Below are positions 53,686 through 63,809 of a stretch of DNA of 64,000 nucleotides, piece after piece (the stretch's first letter is position 1; each line of letters opens with the position of its first letter). Origin of the DNA: Trichomonas vaginalis G3 (Eukaryota > Parabasalia > Trichomonadida > Trichomonadidae); contig NC_067207.1 of NCBI RefSeq assembly GCF_026262505.1, positions 28,426,082 through 28,490,081 on the forward strand, written 5' to 3'. The notes beneath the pieces were generated by a model that made no database searches, was not told the origin of the DNA, and worked only from the letters and a program-made list of their open reading frames with translations. Position numbers and translations under genes: made by a program.

Positions 53686-54215
53686 ATTAATCCTGTTGTG
53701 TTGTCAAAATGTCATGTTGTCATCATTTTTCAGAGAAGTTAATTAACCTGGTGACACATGGTGACGTAGTGACACCTTCAGTTATTCAAAAATAATTCAT
53801 AAGTGCCTTCCTCATTAATCCTGTTGTGTTGTCAAAATGTCATGTTGTCATCATTTTTCAGAGAAGTTAATTAACCTGGTGACACATGGTGACGTAGTGA
53901 CACCTTCAGTTATTCAAAAATAATTCATAAGTGTCTTCCTCATTAATCCTGTTGTGTTGTCAAAATGTCATGTTGTCATCATTTTTCAGAGAAGTTAATT
54001 AACCTGGTGACACATGGTGACGTAGTGACACCTTCAGTTATTCAAAAATAATTCATAAGTGCCTTCCTCATTAATCCTGTTGTGTTGTCAAAATGTCATG
54101 TTGTCATCATTTTTCAGAGAAGTTAATTAACCTGGTGACACATGGTGACGTAGTGACACCTTCAGTTATTCAAAAATAATTAATTATTGAATAACCTGAA
54201 ACCATTAACGATAAA
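53686..54215. repeat. Four 128-bp direct repeats right of the PrimPol gene
   Basis: Copies begin at 53686, 53814, 53942 and 54070. Each contains GTTGTCAAAATGTCATGTTG and GGTGACACATGGTGACGTAG, with three GTGAC words in a row. The block is the inverse of the 160-bp repeats at 50963-51286, and the last copy extends with TTATTGAATAACCTGAAACC, also present there. Confidence 0.95.
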
Positions 54216-54247
54216 ATAACTGATAACAAAATTTTATTTTTATATAA

Positions 54248-54430
54248 ATGGATACCCCACAAGCTCAAAATTTACCACGAATCATAACAAGGGAGGAAAT
54301 GATAAAAATGATGCAAGAACTAATTAAAAACAACAAACCACGAAAACCGAGAAGATGCGGTTATGCAGTAATGATGGAAAGAAGAACCCAGAAGGGTTCG
54401 GGAAGAGGAATAAAAATTAAATTTGGATAG
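54248..54430 (+). CDS. Small basic element protein (60 aa)
   Basis: ATG 54248 after AAAATTTTATTTTTATATAA. Starts acidic-helical (ITREEMIKMMQELI) and becomes very basic (KPRKPRRCGYAVM, RRTQKGSGRGIKIK). A nucleic-acid-binding, core-type peptide is possible. It overlaps the next gene tail to tail by 14 bases. Confidence 0.55.
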   Translation: MDTPQAQNLPRIITREEMIKMMQELIKNNKPRKPRRCGYAVMMERRTQKGSGRGIKIKFG

Positions 54431-54737
54431 AGTTTAAAAATTCATCTTTATTAAATTCATCTCTTCCAATCAATTTATTTATTCTATTAAATTCTTTTAT
54501 TTTTGCTTCACTCAGTTTAAGGATTGAACGGTAAGTTTCTAATTTTTCAATTATTTCTTTCCTCTCTTTATCGTTTTCAATTACTTTAGTTTTATGGGCA
54601 TCAGCCCCGCCGCATTGCGGCTTCTTTTTGTAATAGCATATTTTTGATTTAATTCTGTTTAGTTTCTTTTTATATTCATTGTCTGGACTCTGAATCTTAA
54701 TTGAATCAGGACTCTTGGCTGCTTCGTTGTCACTCAT
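54417..54737 (-). CDS. Small charged helical element protein (106 aa)
   Basis: ATG 54737, leader TTTAATTTTTTTATTTCG. Lys/Glu-rich helices with KKKPQCGGADAHK in the middle. Not recognised. Confidence 0.5.
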   Translation of the reverse strand: MSDNEAAKSPDSIKIQSPDNEYKKKLNRIKSKICYYKKKPQCGGADAHKTKVIENDKERKEIIEKLETYRSILKLSEAKIKEFNRINKLIGRDEFNKDEFLNSIQI

Positions 54738-54756
54738 TTCTTACGAAATAAAAAAA

Positions 54757-56262
54757 TTAAATATTATTTAAATATAATGGAGTAATAAAATAAATCGGAA
54801 TTTCTATTAATTTATTGTCAACTTCAACTAATGCATTGCCGTTAATATATCTAACAAATTCAGCTATTGTGTCAAATCTTCGTCTTCTTTTTGTCATTGA
54901 TTTATCAGTTTTTCCATAATCGAGATGAATCAAAACTTTATCCCCTTGTTTAAAATTCATGAGCCCCGAATTAATTTGTTCACGTTTAACATCATTCAAC
55001 CTTTCCATTTGCTTTCTAATATATTCCCATTCTTTTGAAATATCATTTTTCATTTCCACTGGTTTCATGTTTATAGTTCTATGCCATGTATTATTGTAAT
55101 AATATACTAACTGTTGTATGATGGAGTCATGATTTCCATCCCAGTATATCTGACCGTTAACCCCTAACGCATCTCTAAGAGTTCTCATTACCACATCAAC
55201 TATTTTATTATGAAACGTATATGGAGAGGATGAAAAGAAAAAATTAATTTGTGGGAAATAATGAGCCATAGCTGCCTGAAACCCTTTATCACCATCACCC
55301 CTTATATTATCTACTCTTTCATGATCTAGTAAGTATTGTATAGCTCTTCTTGTTTCCTGTTCTGTTTTCCCTTTCACTGGAATGCAATATAAATATCTAG
55401 TGTTAATGTTAATGGCAAATAAATAAGTAACGTTTCCTTTTGAATATTCCAGATGATCGATTTCGTATGAATATGGATATGGAGCAAATGAAGGGCGACT
55501 AAATTTTTCCTTTAACGGTTGAATTTTCGGGTCAATTGGTTTCTTTAATATCTTGAAATCCTTTTTAAAATCTTTTTGCTTCTTTAATGTTTGAAATGGA
55601 TATAATAAAGTGAATGATGAAGGATTAACTGAATGAGGAGGCGGTACTGTCGTTGGAGGTTTTGGTGTTGCAAGTGGTTTAATTTTATCTGCTTTGATTT
55701 TGGATTTCATTCCCCCCTTCATTAATTCTGGATGTATTCTATTCATTTGTTTTAAATATGCTGTATATAAAGGCTTGATATACTTTCCCGCTTCGAGTTT
55801 ATGTTGAAGGATGAATTCCAAAAGTTGATCTTCATTTAAAAGTCGGGCTGAATATGGTTTAACTAATGAATCATAAATTAAAGCTTGTGCTTCATTTATA
55901 GTCTGAAGGACCTGGGTGTTTTGCACCTTTGTTTTTTGCGACTCATGATTATATAATTTATATAATTCATCAATATCTTCTTCTGTTAATACTTTATTTT
56001 TGAAATCTTTCAATCGTTTAAGTTGTGATTTAGTTTTTTCCTTTGTATATTCATTATTTTTAATTTTGTCTTTAATTTTAGAAATTATTTTATCATGATA
56101 TTTCAAAATTTCATTTTTATAATACGGATAATAATAATCCATATCATCACCCGTTATATTTTTATTATATTTTTGGAGATATGATTTTAATTCATAATAA
56201 GTAAGAAAATTTTGATTAAGTACTAAATCATAAATTAAATTTTTTAAATCTGCGCTATTCAT
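54757..56262 (-). CDS. rve-family integrase, long form (501 aa)
   Basis: ATG 56262, leader TTATTTTATTTTTATATAA. Residues 1-240 are a helical extension not present in the first element's integrase, with a Pro-rich linker near 200. Residues 255-420 form the RNase H-like core: Asp in YSYEIDHLEY, Asp in GDGDKGF, and NKIVDVVMRTLRD, where Asp again stands for the usual Glu. The YYYNNTWHRTINMKP motif closes the core. The tail has GDKVLIHLDYG and then a basic chromo/SH3-like stretch. It inserts the element into host DNA. The extension carries QNTQVLQTI, which also occurs in the fibre gene. Confidence 0.85.
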   Translation of the reverse strand: MNSADLKNLIYDLVLNQNFLTYYELKSYLQKYNKNITGDDMDYYYPYYKNEILKYHDKIISKIKDKIKNNEYTKEKTKSQLKRLKDFKNKVLTEEDIDELYKLYNHESQKTKVQNTQVLQTINEAQALIYDSLVKPYSARLLNEDQLLEFILQHKLEAGKYIKPLYTAYLKQMNRIHPELMKGGMKSKIKADKIKPLATPKPPTTVPPPHSVNPSSFTLLYPFQTLKKQKDFKKDFKILKKPIDPKIQPLKEKFSRPSFAPYPYSYEIDHLEYSKGNVTYLFAININTRYLYCIPVKGKTEQETRRAIQYLLDHERVDNIRGDGDKGFQAAMAHYFPQINFFFSSSPYTFHNKIVDVVMRTLRDALGVNGQIYWDGNHDSIIQQLVYYYNNTWHRTINMKPVEMKNDISKEWEYIRKQMERLNDVKREQINSGLMNFKQGDKVLIHLDYGKTDKSMTKRRRRFDTIAEFVRYINGNALVEVDNKLIEIPIYFITPLYLNNI

Positions 56263-56286
56263 TTATATAAAAATAAAATAAGTGTT

Positions 56287-56360
56287 TTAAGGGTGCCCGC
56301 CTCTTTGAATCATAGTATCAAAACCATTATTTACGGTTCCTTTTGTCTCTTCTGTGGCAT
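56287..56360 (-). pseudogene. Tiny basic element peptide, frameshifted
   Basis: ATG 56360 follows TTTTATTTTTAATAAA, the element leader, then codes MPQKRQK and after a frame change NNGFDTMIQRGGHP before TAA at 56287. About 24 residues; it may be a core peptide. Confidence 0.3.
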
Positions 56361-56431
56361 TTTATTAAAAATAAAATTTTAAATTGTATTAAATAAATGG
56401 CATACAACATCCATTTTCACAACATACAGCC

Positions 56432-56809
56432 TTAGTGTGTGCTCCTGTTAATGCAGTCTTCCTTTTTAAATTGATGTTTAAGATATTCAGGATTTAATAC
56501 TCTACGTTTATATGCTCCTAACTTAGTTCTAAAGGTTTTTCTACAAAATTTAGGAATTCCATCCTCTTTAATGTCATCAATGATTTCCATTTCATTATTT
56601 TCAATTTCTTCTTCTCGTTTATGAGGTCTTTGATTATGACTCCATTGATTCCATGAAATTAAATATTCTTTATCATTATATTTATACCTCATTAGCTTAT
56701 TTTGGCTTTCATATTCATTTAATAATTCACAATCTTCATTTTTAAATTGAAGTTTAACCCATTCAGGATTTAAACAATGTTTAATTAATCGCGGAATATC
56801 TGACATCAT
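56432..56809 (-). CDS. Element protein with duplicated motif (125 aa)
   Basis: ATG 56809. The motif L-N-P-E-(W/Y)-(V/L)-K-x-Q-F-K-x-E-D-C occurs twice, at residues about 12-27 and 106-121, so the protein arose by internal duplication or the frame joins two repeats. The middle has YLISWNQWSHNQRPHKRE and an acidic patch. It lies at the apparent right edge of the element. Leader has TTTATTTTTTTATC. Not recognised. Confidence 0.5.
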   Translation of the reverse strand: MMSDIPRLIKHCLNPEWVKLQFKNEDCELLNEYESQNKLMRYKYNDKEYLISWNQWSHNQRPHKREEEIENNEMEIIDDIKEDGIPKFCRKTFRTKLGAYKRRVLNPEYLKHQFKKEDCINRSTH

Positions 56810-57794
56810 CTATATATAGCTTCTTTTATAAAAGATAAAAAAATAAATTATTTTAAAATTAATGTTAATTTTTTAAAATGTGTTTAGTATATAATATTTA
56901 TTACTAATTTATTTAATAATGTCGCGCTTTCTTACGAATTCATGACTTAAAAAACGTAAGAAAAAATTTTTATATCATCTATATATAGAAGATGTGAAAA
57001 TATACCTTCATCTATATATAGACGTAACAAAAAAAGTCACACAACCCTTCAACATATACTACTAATGAGATTTGTTATTATAGATGATTTTATTCAACAA
57101 ACATGTTTAACTTATCATAGAATTAATTATTTTCGAACTAATATCCAAAATGATTCTATTTTTAATTTGAATTATATTCAATCTTGAGCATTTATGCCCA
57201 TACTTTTATCACTTACCTCAATTACTTTATCAAAATGGATTTGAAGAATGCCTCATCCTCAATCTATAACTCAATTCTGAAATGAATTCAAAACCAGCTA
57301 ATAACACTATACTCTTTACCAATACTTATGAAATGATACCAAATTAATTATAAACTATCATTAGTTTTAATATTACATAAACAAATAACTTTATATAAAA
57401 ACAAAAACAATTAAAACAATACAATGTATTAGCATAATATGAGATATCCAAATTCTATTCATTGACGCTAAGATAACAAAGAAGTCTAGATTATCTTCTA
57501 ATGGATCTTGAATTCGTCATGTATCAGGTAAACAATAAATTCTGAAAAGTACCAGATTAAATTTATGCACTTATCAAATCCTAACATTAGAAGCAAATAA
57601 CACTTTCCCAAAGATTATAAATAATCTATTGATATCACAATGGAATATCAGGGATTTGTGAACTATTAATCAAAGACAAGAAAAATTGAGCAAAGACTAT
57701 GAAATGCTGTAATATTAGTGTAATTAGGAAAAATTACAGACAATTTGTGAGCAAAGCATGAGGATAACTTTAAACAAGGATGTGCGTTGTTCAA
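56810..57794. other. Element/host boundary region, no gene seen
   Basis: TCATCTATATATAG occurs three times: at 56808 (covering the ATG of the previous gene), about 56976 and about 57010. No terminal repeat like that at 40355 is found. After about 57060 the DNA is AT-rich with no gene. Confidence 0.5.
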
Positions 57795-58769
57795 TTAATC
57801 AAAACTTGATAATTGAAATCTTAATTTCCTGATTTGAAAAGATAAAACTTTGTTTCTTTCTTGTAATTTTCTAAGTTTTTCTTTTCTTTCATTGAGTAAT
57901 ACTTTATTGTCTCTCACAGCTGATTCAAAGAAAGAAATTTTCTCTGGTATTCGTTTAATTACGCGTGTTTTTGGACTTTTAGAGGATTTTGGACTTGTTG
58001 TTAGCGAAAATATTTCCTTCTTTAATCGTTTTATTCTATCTGAGTGATCCATTTGGCTATTTGAAATTAAACCAATTTGTGTTTCAATTTTTTGTTTTCC
58101 CTCTTTAATTTGACGTCTAAGCTTAGACAATTCATACTGCAGGTATTCTCTAGTATTTTTCTCGCTTTTATCATATTTTTGAGCTCTTATATCAAATGCA
58201 ATTTGGTAACTCTGTGCATCAGATGATAACTTTTTCATTCTTTTGTTGATTTCTTTTATCTTTTCGTTCTTTTCAGGAGAATCTTTAATATTAATAGCTT
58301 CTAATTGATTTATTTTACGAGACAATCTATCAGAACGCTTTTTAAGTCTACTAGATTCCGATTCAATTGAATTTAGCTCGTTTTGCGTTGATTCTTCGAG
58401 AAATTTAGTTTTATTTTCTGTTTCTGTTTGAAGTGTTTGAATCTGTTGAGTTATATTTTCTATTTTGTTTTCGGTTGTATAGTCAGGTGTAATACCTTCC
58501 TTTACATTATAAATTCTTTCTGCGGAATCTTTTTTCATCTTTTCGATTCTTGCATTGAATTCTTCAGTAATTGATTTGATTTGATCTTCTGTATTCTTTT
58601 GCATATCTTCCTTCTGTTTCTCTGTTTGATCCCTCAGATCGTTTATTTGCTGAATCAGTTCTTTCTTTAAGGAAGTATACTGAGCTGTAGTTCGCGCGAT
58701 TTGCTGCTTCCTTGCAGCAATTTCATCATTCAAAATCTTTAATGGATCATATGTAATGAATCCATTCAT
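57795..58769 (-). CDS. Coiled-coil protein (324 aa)
   Basis: ATG 58769 (an upstream TTG at 58778 is rejected) to TAA at 57795. Starts MNGFITYDPLKILNDEI, then nearly continuous coiled coil with Gln/Lys/Glu heptads to the end, interrupted by a Ser/Lys/Arg segment (SPKSSKSPKTRVIKR, about residues 255-270). No catalytic or membrane motif. Cytoskeletal or structural role is likely; not named. A host-type gene outside the element. Confidence 0.65.
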   Translation of the reverse strand: MNGFITYDPLKILNDEIAARKQQIARTTAQYTSLKKELIQQINDLRDQTEKQKEDMQKNTEDQIKSITEEFNARIEKMKKDSAERIYNVKEGITPDYTTENKIENITQQIQTLQTETENKTKFLEESTQNELNSIESESSRLKKRSDRLSRKINQLEAINIKDSPEKNEKIKEINKRMKKLSSDAQSYQIAFDIRAQKYDKSEKNTREYLQYELSKLRRQIKEGKQKIETQIGLISNSQMDHSDRIKRLKKEIFSLTTSPKSSKSPKTRVIKRIPEKISFFESAVRDNKVLLNERKEKLRKLQERNKVLSFQIRKLRFQLSSFD

Positions 58770-59018
58770 AAAAAACAATATGTAAAATTGAAGTTAAATA
58801 GAAAAGAGTTTATAAGCATAAACTAGAGAGCCTATTTAAACTAAAACATACATATCATGATCAAAAATATCAGTATTTTATAATTACCATGACCAAGTTA
58901 AACAACTCATAACTCATCTCTATATAACACACTCAAGCCACATTGCTTAAATGACAAGAAAAAACGTGATAAATAAAAACAAAAAATTTTTTTCAGTGAT
59001 TGACAAAACTACAAAGAT
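58770..59018. other. Short intergenic region
   Basis: Nothing recognised. Confidence 0.3.
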
Positions 59019-59514
59019 TTATTCATTTTTCTTAGCCTCATCAGGAATTTCACGGCCTGGCTTTGTATTCTCCATGAAGATCATATAGACATAAAGAAGA
59101 ACCCAGTATCCTGTTAATATTGCTAATGTCTTATCGTAGTTGACTGAGAAGAAGATACCAAGGACGCATAAAATAAGTCCCTTATACTGTGAATCGCTGA
59201 TGTAATCGAATGGGAATCCTTTTAATACATCTCCACTATATAAACCAAGTTCCCAACCGTAGTATGCACGAACTTTTCCTAATCTTGTGTAGACAAGGTA
59301 ATTGAATAATTGGCCGATTGCGATAAATGGTAATGTGAATGGGAGTCTCTTAAGAATGATGCCTGAGCTTAAGCACATAAAAGCATATGTGACAAAGCTA
59401 ATGAAATGCAATATTGAGGAAACCCAGATCAATTGGTCCTGTGTTGCGTGTTGTAAGAAATGCTTTGGCCATTTGTAAGCCCATGTATAAATACCATATG
59501 GTAGGCATGATTTT
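59019..59514 (-). pseudogene. PEMT-like phospholipid methyltransferase, 3' part, split by element
   Basis: About 165 codons ending at 59019, lacking an own ATG because the 59515-63358 element begins at its 5' edge. Four or five membrane segments (for example LILCVLGIFFSV, LAILTGYWVLLYVYMIF). The segment KGFPFDYISDSQYKGLI resembles the F-P-F-N-x-x-D-x-P-x-Y-x-G AdoMet/membrane motif of phosphatidylethanolamine N-methyltransferases, with Glu in MIFMENTKPG at the expected place. The probable front of the gene lies at 63359-63473. The family call is moderate; other small membrane methyltransferases are possible. Confidence 0.55.
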
Positions 59515-60889
59515 TTTTTTAGTGTGCTACCCTCCAAAATTCAGTTTTGTGCGGTGAAACCTGTTATTGAGGAAAACTGTTGAATCTGGTCGTACCGTTT
59601 CGAGCCGTGTTTAAGCCATGCAAGAGTCAGACTTGGATGATATAAGTTATTAGTTGATCTGAATCTTCAATATCTAAGTTGATGTATTATTCTAGTTTTG
59701 AGCATACACATAGATTTTAGTGAGTATTTGCATATATGTCTTATCATTTATTAGTGGTTTACCGCATGATTTGCATTAAAATAGAATTGATTTGAGGAAT
59801 AATTGCAAATAAGCGAGTAGTTATGTTATCACAGCTCCATAGTCCCCAAAGGGCTAGGGATTGTGTAATTAGTCGGATATGGCAAGCTGCTCTAAAGTTT
59901 CTTTCTCATCATATGGGAGACTTCAGCCGAACTTTGCCTTAAGGTAATTTTGTTGTGGTAGGTGGTTCACAAAGAGCGAGAGAACATGTATGTAATTCAT
60001 TTATGCTGAAGATATCTGGATGTCTTTCAAAAGAGTAATGAAATCCAGAAATCTTCAGCATAAATTGATGCAGATGTGGTTCTCTGGATCTTTACTGGCC
60101 AGAATGCATATAAAAAGTTTCAATATAGTTAAAATAAAGAGTTAGTAATAAATTTCTTATTAATTGTAGAAACTTTTTAATTATATGTTAACTCATATTT
60201 CATATCAGTATGGTATCATGTTTTCATAGCGGAGATCTATCTATTTTATTATTATTAAAATAAATAGATTTAAACAAAGCTTTTGAACGGAATTATCGCA
60301 AGAAATGAATACAACAGAATTTGATAAGTTAATTCTATGATTTGATCTGTTAATATTTTCAGTTTTACTTGGAGAAATTGAAATTTGAATCACAAATTTT
60401 CCAAAAAAAATTCAAATTTAAAATTTTGAATGTAATAAATGAGAGATTTTTCATCATTTTCTCTATTTTGAAAAAATTTGGAAAAATAGCATGACTTCTG
60501 ATTAAAGCACAACTTCAGGGGGAGTGAATATGTGACAACGCCGAGCTTATTTGCCCATATTTTGATAAAAATTCCAAATTCACGATTCAAGCAACTTAAC
60601 AAATAGAAAAGTCTTTGGATTTTGCATTCTCATATGAAAAATGTTTTACATTTAATACATCGAGCTCAAAATGGCATAATCAAATTTTCAATTTCAATTT
60701 AGCAAAAGAATTACTTAGTGGGTTTGCATTATAATCACATGAATTACAGTATGAATATGATTATCACTACGTAAATACTACAATTTTAGCATTAACTACA
60801 TTATTTCTAATAAAAATTTGAACGCTATGAAAAATGAATCTAGTTTCAACTATATAAAAAGCTTTATTGATGTCAGTCTTAATATCTCA

Positions 60890-61290
60890 TTCTGGGAGAC
60901 ATTGCTAGTGCATGCCTCAGATAATGATACAATTTTGCTCAATCAGAAGTTGATTGGGGAACTTTTGACCGACGAGAGTGTATTATGCACTCTTGTCGGT
61001 AACAATGTGCCATCCGTGGAGACATTGCCTATGCATGTCTCCCACAATGGCACAATCTTTTTGCAATAACAAGACGTTAGCACTTTGCCTGTCACATACA
61101 TCTCGACAGAGGCAACATTCGATATGAAAGTTTCCTCTGTCGAGAAACTTCCTCACACCTCAAGAGATGCGAGGAACTTTTGACAGGCAAAGTGCAATAT
61201 TGATAGGTGATTGCACTTTGCCTGTCACATACATCTCGACAGAGGCAACATTCGATATGAAATTGCCTCTATCGAAATCTATTACAAATA
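60890..61290. repeat. Internal inverted repeat family, left block
   Basis: Modules such as GCACTTTGCCTGTCACATAC, ATCTCGACAGAGGCAACATT and GAGACATTGCCTATGCATGT, repeated within the block and found inverted at 61930-62310. Confidence 0.75.
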
Positions 61291-61672
61291 AAAAAGAATT
61301 CCATCCCACTTACACTCTATAATACAACACTATCAATATGATCAAATCACATCCATATTAAAATATGAAAAATCCAAAATTATTCTCTCTCAAAATCATA
61401 TATCCACACATATCACAACGCGTTGTTGCAATTTCTTCATAAATACTAATTCCAATCTTATATAATATACAAAAAATATCTTTATTTAAATATATCTTAG
61501 TACATTCAATAATAATTATACTGGGGACATCTATCACATTAAGTAAACACATATTTATTATGATTTTAATAAAATATATTTAATATCTTTTTCAATATAT
61601 AGTATTTATGCAGCATTATATGGTGTTTTCTCTTCCCTATCTGTCATATGTTATTATGAGAGTGTATAAAAA

Positions 61673-61713
61673 TTTTGCATGTTTTTCGTCTTTGAGACGA
61701 AAAACATGCAAAA
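61673..61713. repeat. Perfect 41-bp hairpin
   Basis: Arm TTTTGCATGTTTTTCGTCT, loop TTG, then the exact inverse arm. It lies between the two internal repeat blocks. Confidence 0.9.
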
Positions 61714-61929
61714 AAAAACGAAAGATGCGCGGTTGAGCCAGCATCGGTAGTGGTGCATGGGTTGATATATGTTGTGCCTCAATTTTAAAATTTTGTCAAA
61801 AGATGAATCAAATTAAGAAAGTATTATGAGATAAGAAATTAGATTTAATGTTATTGAAGTTATATGAATATTTATAAGATGATTTGTTATGTAAAGTAGT
61901 AGAATTAGGATAATGAATTTGTATTTATT

Positions 61930-62310
61930 TGAGATGTTAGGAAGTTTCTCGGCAGAGGAAACTTTCGTATCGAATGTTGCCTCTGTCGAGATGTATGTGA
62001 CAGGCAAAGTGCAATCGTCTTATAGTATTGCACTTTGCCTGTCAAAAGTTCCTCGCATCTCTTGAGGTGTGAAGAAGTTTCTCGACAGAGGAAACTTTCG
62101 TATCGAATGTTGCCTCTGTCGAGATGTATGTGACAGGCAAAGTGCAATCGTCTTATAGTATTGCACTTTGCCTGTCAAAAATACCCCCATCGTCTTTTGA
62201 TTCCCAATAGATTGTGCCATTGTGGGAGACATGCATAGGCAATGTCTCCCGGAATGAAACATTGTGACTGACAAGAGTGTGTTTTGCACTCTTGTCCGTT
62301 AAAACATTTA
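61930..62310. repeat. Internal inverted repeat family, right block
   Basis: Inverted copies of the modules in the left block, themselves tandem: the GACAGAGG...TTGCACTTTGCC segment appears twice. Confidence 0.75.
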
Positions 62311-63358
62311 TTTGTAATATCAAAAGTTTTACAACGACCGCGGTTCTTTCCAGTATTCTGTTGATTTCAAAAGATTTTGATGTTTCATATGTTTTCAGTC
62401 TTGACAAACGTTCCAGGATGAGATCCATATTTTTAACTCTTTAAAAGTTAAGGGATCTGAAATAGAATGATAACCTCTCCCTTGGCATATGATTTTGTTC
62501 GTCAATTTATGTTATAGCAAAAAAAAATAATAATAATTCTGGAAATTGGCTATGATAGCATTTTCAACAAGATTCTATCAAGACGGGATGAACTGTAAGA
62601 AACGTGGGTGATCCTAAATGACGTGTTAAAGGAAAGTCAATAATTTTAAAAATCATTATCCAAAACTTTCATTGAATACTATGAACTCAAATTCGATAAA
62701 TAACGTCGCACAACTGGTGTATTCATCAGCTTTGAGCTATTACGAGACAACAAAAGTAAAGCGATTACAGCTTTTGTTTTCAATCAAATGAGAATCTTAA
62801 CATCGCACAACTGATGTAAAGATCTGCTTTGACTTACTAGCACATCCGTAATACGGATTACTTGGCTGCTCGAGAGAGAAAACCAAATGAAAAATGGCAC
62901 CTTTTTTGGCGCCTCTTTTTCTTTCAAATTTCCCCGCCAACCGAAATATCCATTCAAATCTTCCCGCAAATATTATTGCTTTCAATTTCTGTGACACTTA
63001 AAATTCGTCCAAAATATAATATTAAGATAGGTTATCCAATGTGATAACATAATTACTCGCTTATTTGCAATTATTCCTCAAATCAATTCTATTTTAATGC
63101 AAATCATGCGGTAAACCACTAATAAATGATAAGACATATATGCAAATACTCACTAAAATCTATGTGTATGCTCAAAACTAGAATAATACATCAACTTAGA
63201 TATTGAAGATTCAGATCAACTAATAACTTATATCATCCAAGTCTGACTCTTGCATGGCTTAAACACGGCTCGAAACGGTACGACCAGATTCAACAGTTTT
63301 CCTCAATAACAGGTTTCACCGCACAAAACTGAATTTTGGAGGGTAGCACACTAAAAAA

Positions 63359-63473
63359 TCTATGCTTTCCCTTTGAAAAATTGAATTAAATTTTGGTCAG
63401 ATGGATAATCAATTTCCACTACTCTTTCGAATGGAACCATGCTATAGCCTAAACATTGGGATGCCATTTTCAT
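63359..63473 (-). pseudogene. Probable 5' part of the split PEMT-like gene
   Basis: ATG at 63473 (or 63467) opens a coding-like frame (SQCLGYSMVPFERVVEI, then QNLIQFFKGKA) that stops with TAG a few bases before the element end. Its direction and position fit the missing front of the gene at 59019-59514. A one-base change in the GGG run at about 63368 would remove the stop. The connection is inferred from position, not from a known homologue. Confidence 0.45.
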
Positions 63474-63515
63474 GTCATTTCCAATGCAGCATGAAGTTAA
63501 ACATTGTATTTTAAT

Positions 63516-63809
63516 TCATTTTGATTGTTCGAAAATGTAATAATTATTAGCTAACTATGAATCAAATTCAAGTGTGTAGATGTCTTGACATTGTATGGAT
63601 AGATTTGTTCATCATATAATACAGCTATTTATTCAATTTTTTGTTAATTTATTTGCATTCTTAAATTTATTTAGCGTGAAATTGAATGGAAATACTATAC
63701 CAAGTTTCAAAAAGTTTATTTGGATATAGGTAAATAGCTAAATCTATTATCATATTATAAAAAAAATCATTTTACTTTTTCTAAGAAAAAAAGTAGTTAC
63801 TTATGATTT
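63516..63809. other. Intergenic region, no gene seen
   Basis: AT-rich; nothing recognised. Confidence 0.35.

Larger units (their letters stand above)
43321..56850. mobile_element. Virus-like element with capsid, PrimPol-helicase and integrase genes
   Basis: Gene content: two capsid-like genes, several small virion-like proteins, a tail-fibre-like protein, a PrimPol-SF3 helicase, and a rve integrase. No B-family polymerase, packaging ATPase or protease is seen in the sequenced part. Genes share the TATTTTTA leader and a GGTGA hairpin with the first Maverick. The right end is uncertain: no terminal repeat is found before host-like DNA begins around 56850-57060. It resembles Polinton-like viruses in gene set (family knowledge). 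Confidence 0.75.
59515..63358. mobile_element. 3.8-kb inverted-repeat element inside a host gene
   Basis: Ends are inverted copies of about 310 bases: 59515-59830 starts TTTTTTAGTGTGCTACCCTC, and 63045-63358 ends with its inverse. It carries no recognisable transposase; the 83-codon frame at 60818 lies in internal repeats. No clear target duplication is visible because of flanking T/A runs. It separates the two parts of the PEMT-like gene. Confidence 0.8.

Noticed and set aside
61066-62180. CRISPR-like or toxin-like small ORFs in the repeat modules
   Set aside because: Modules are inverted and nested repeats; frames such as 60818-61069 have no start context or motif.
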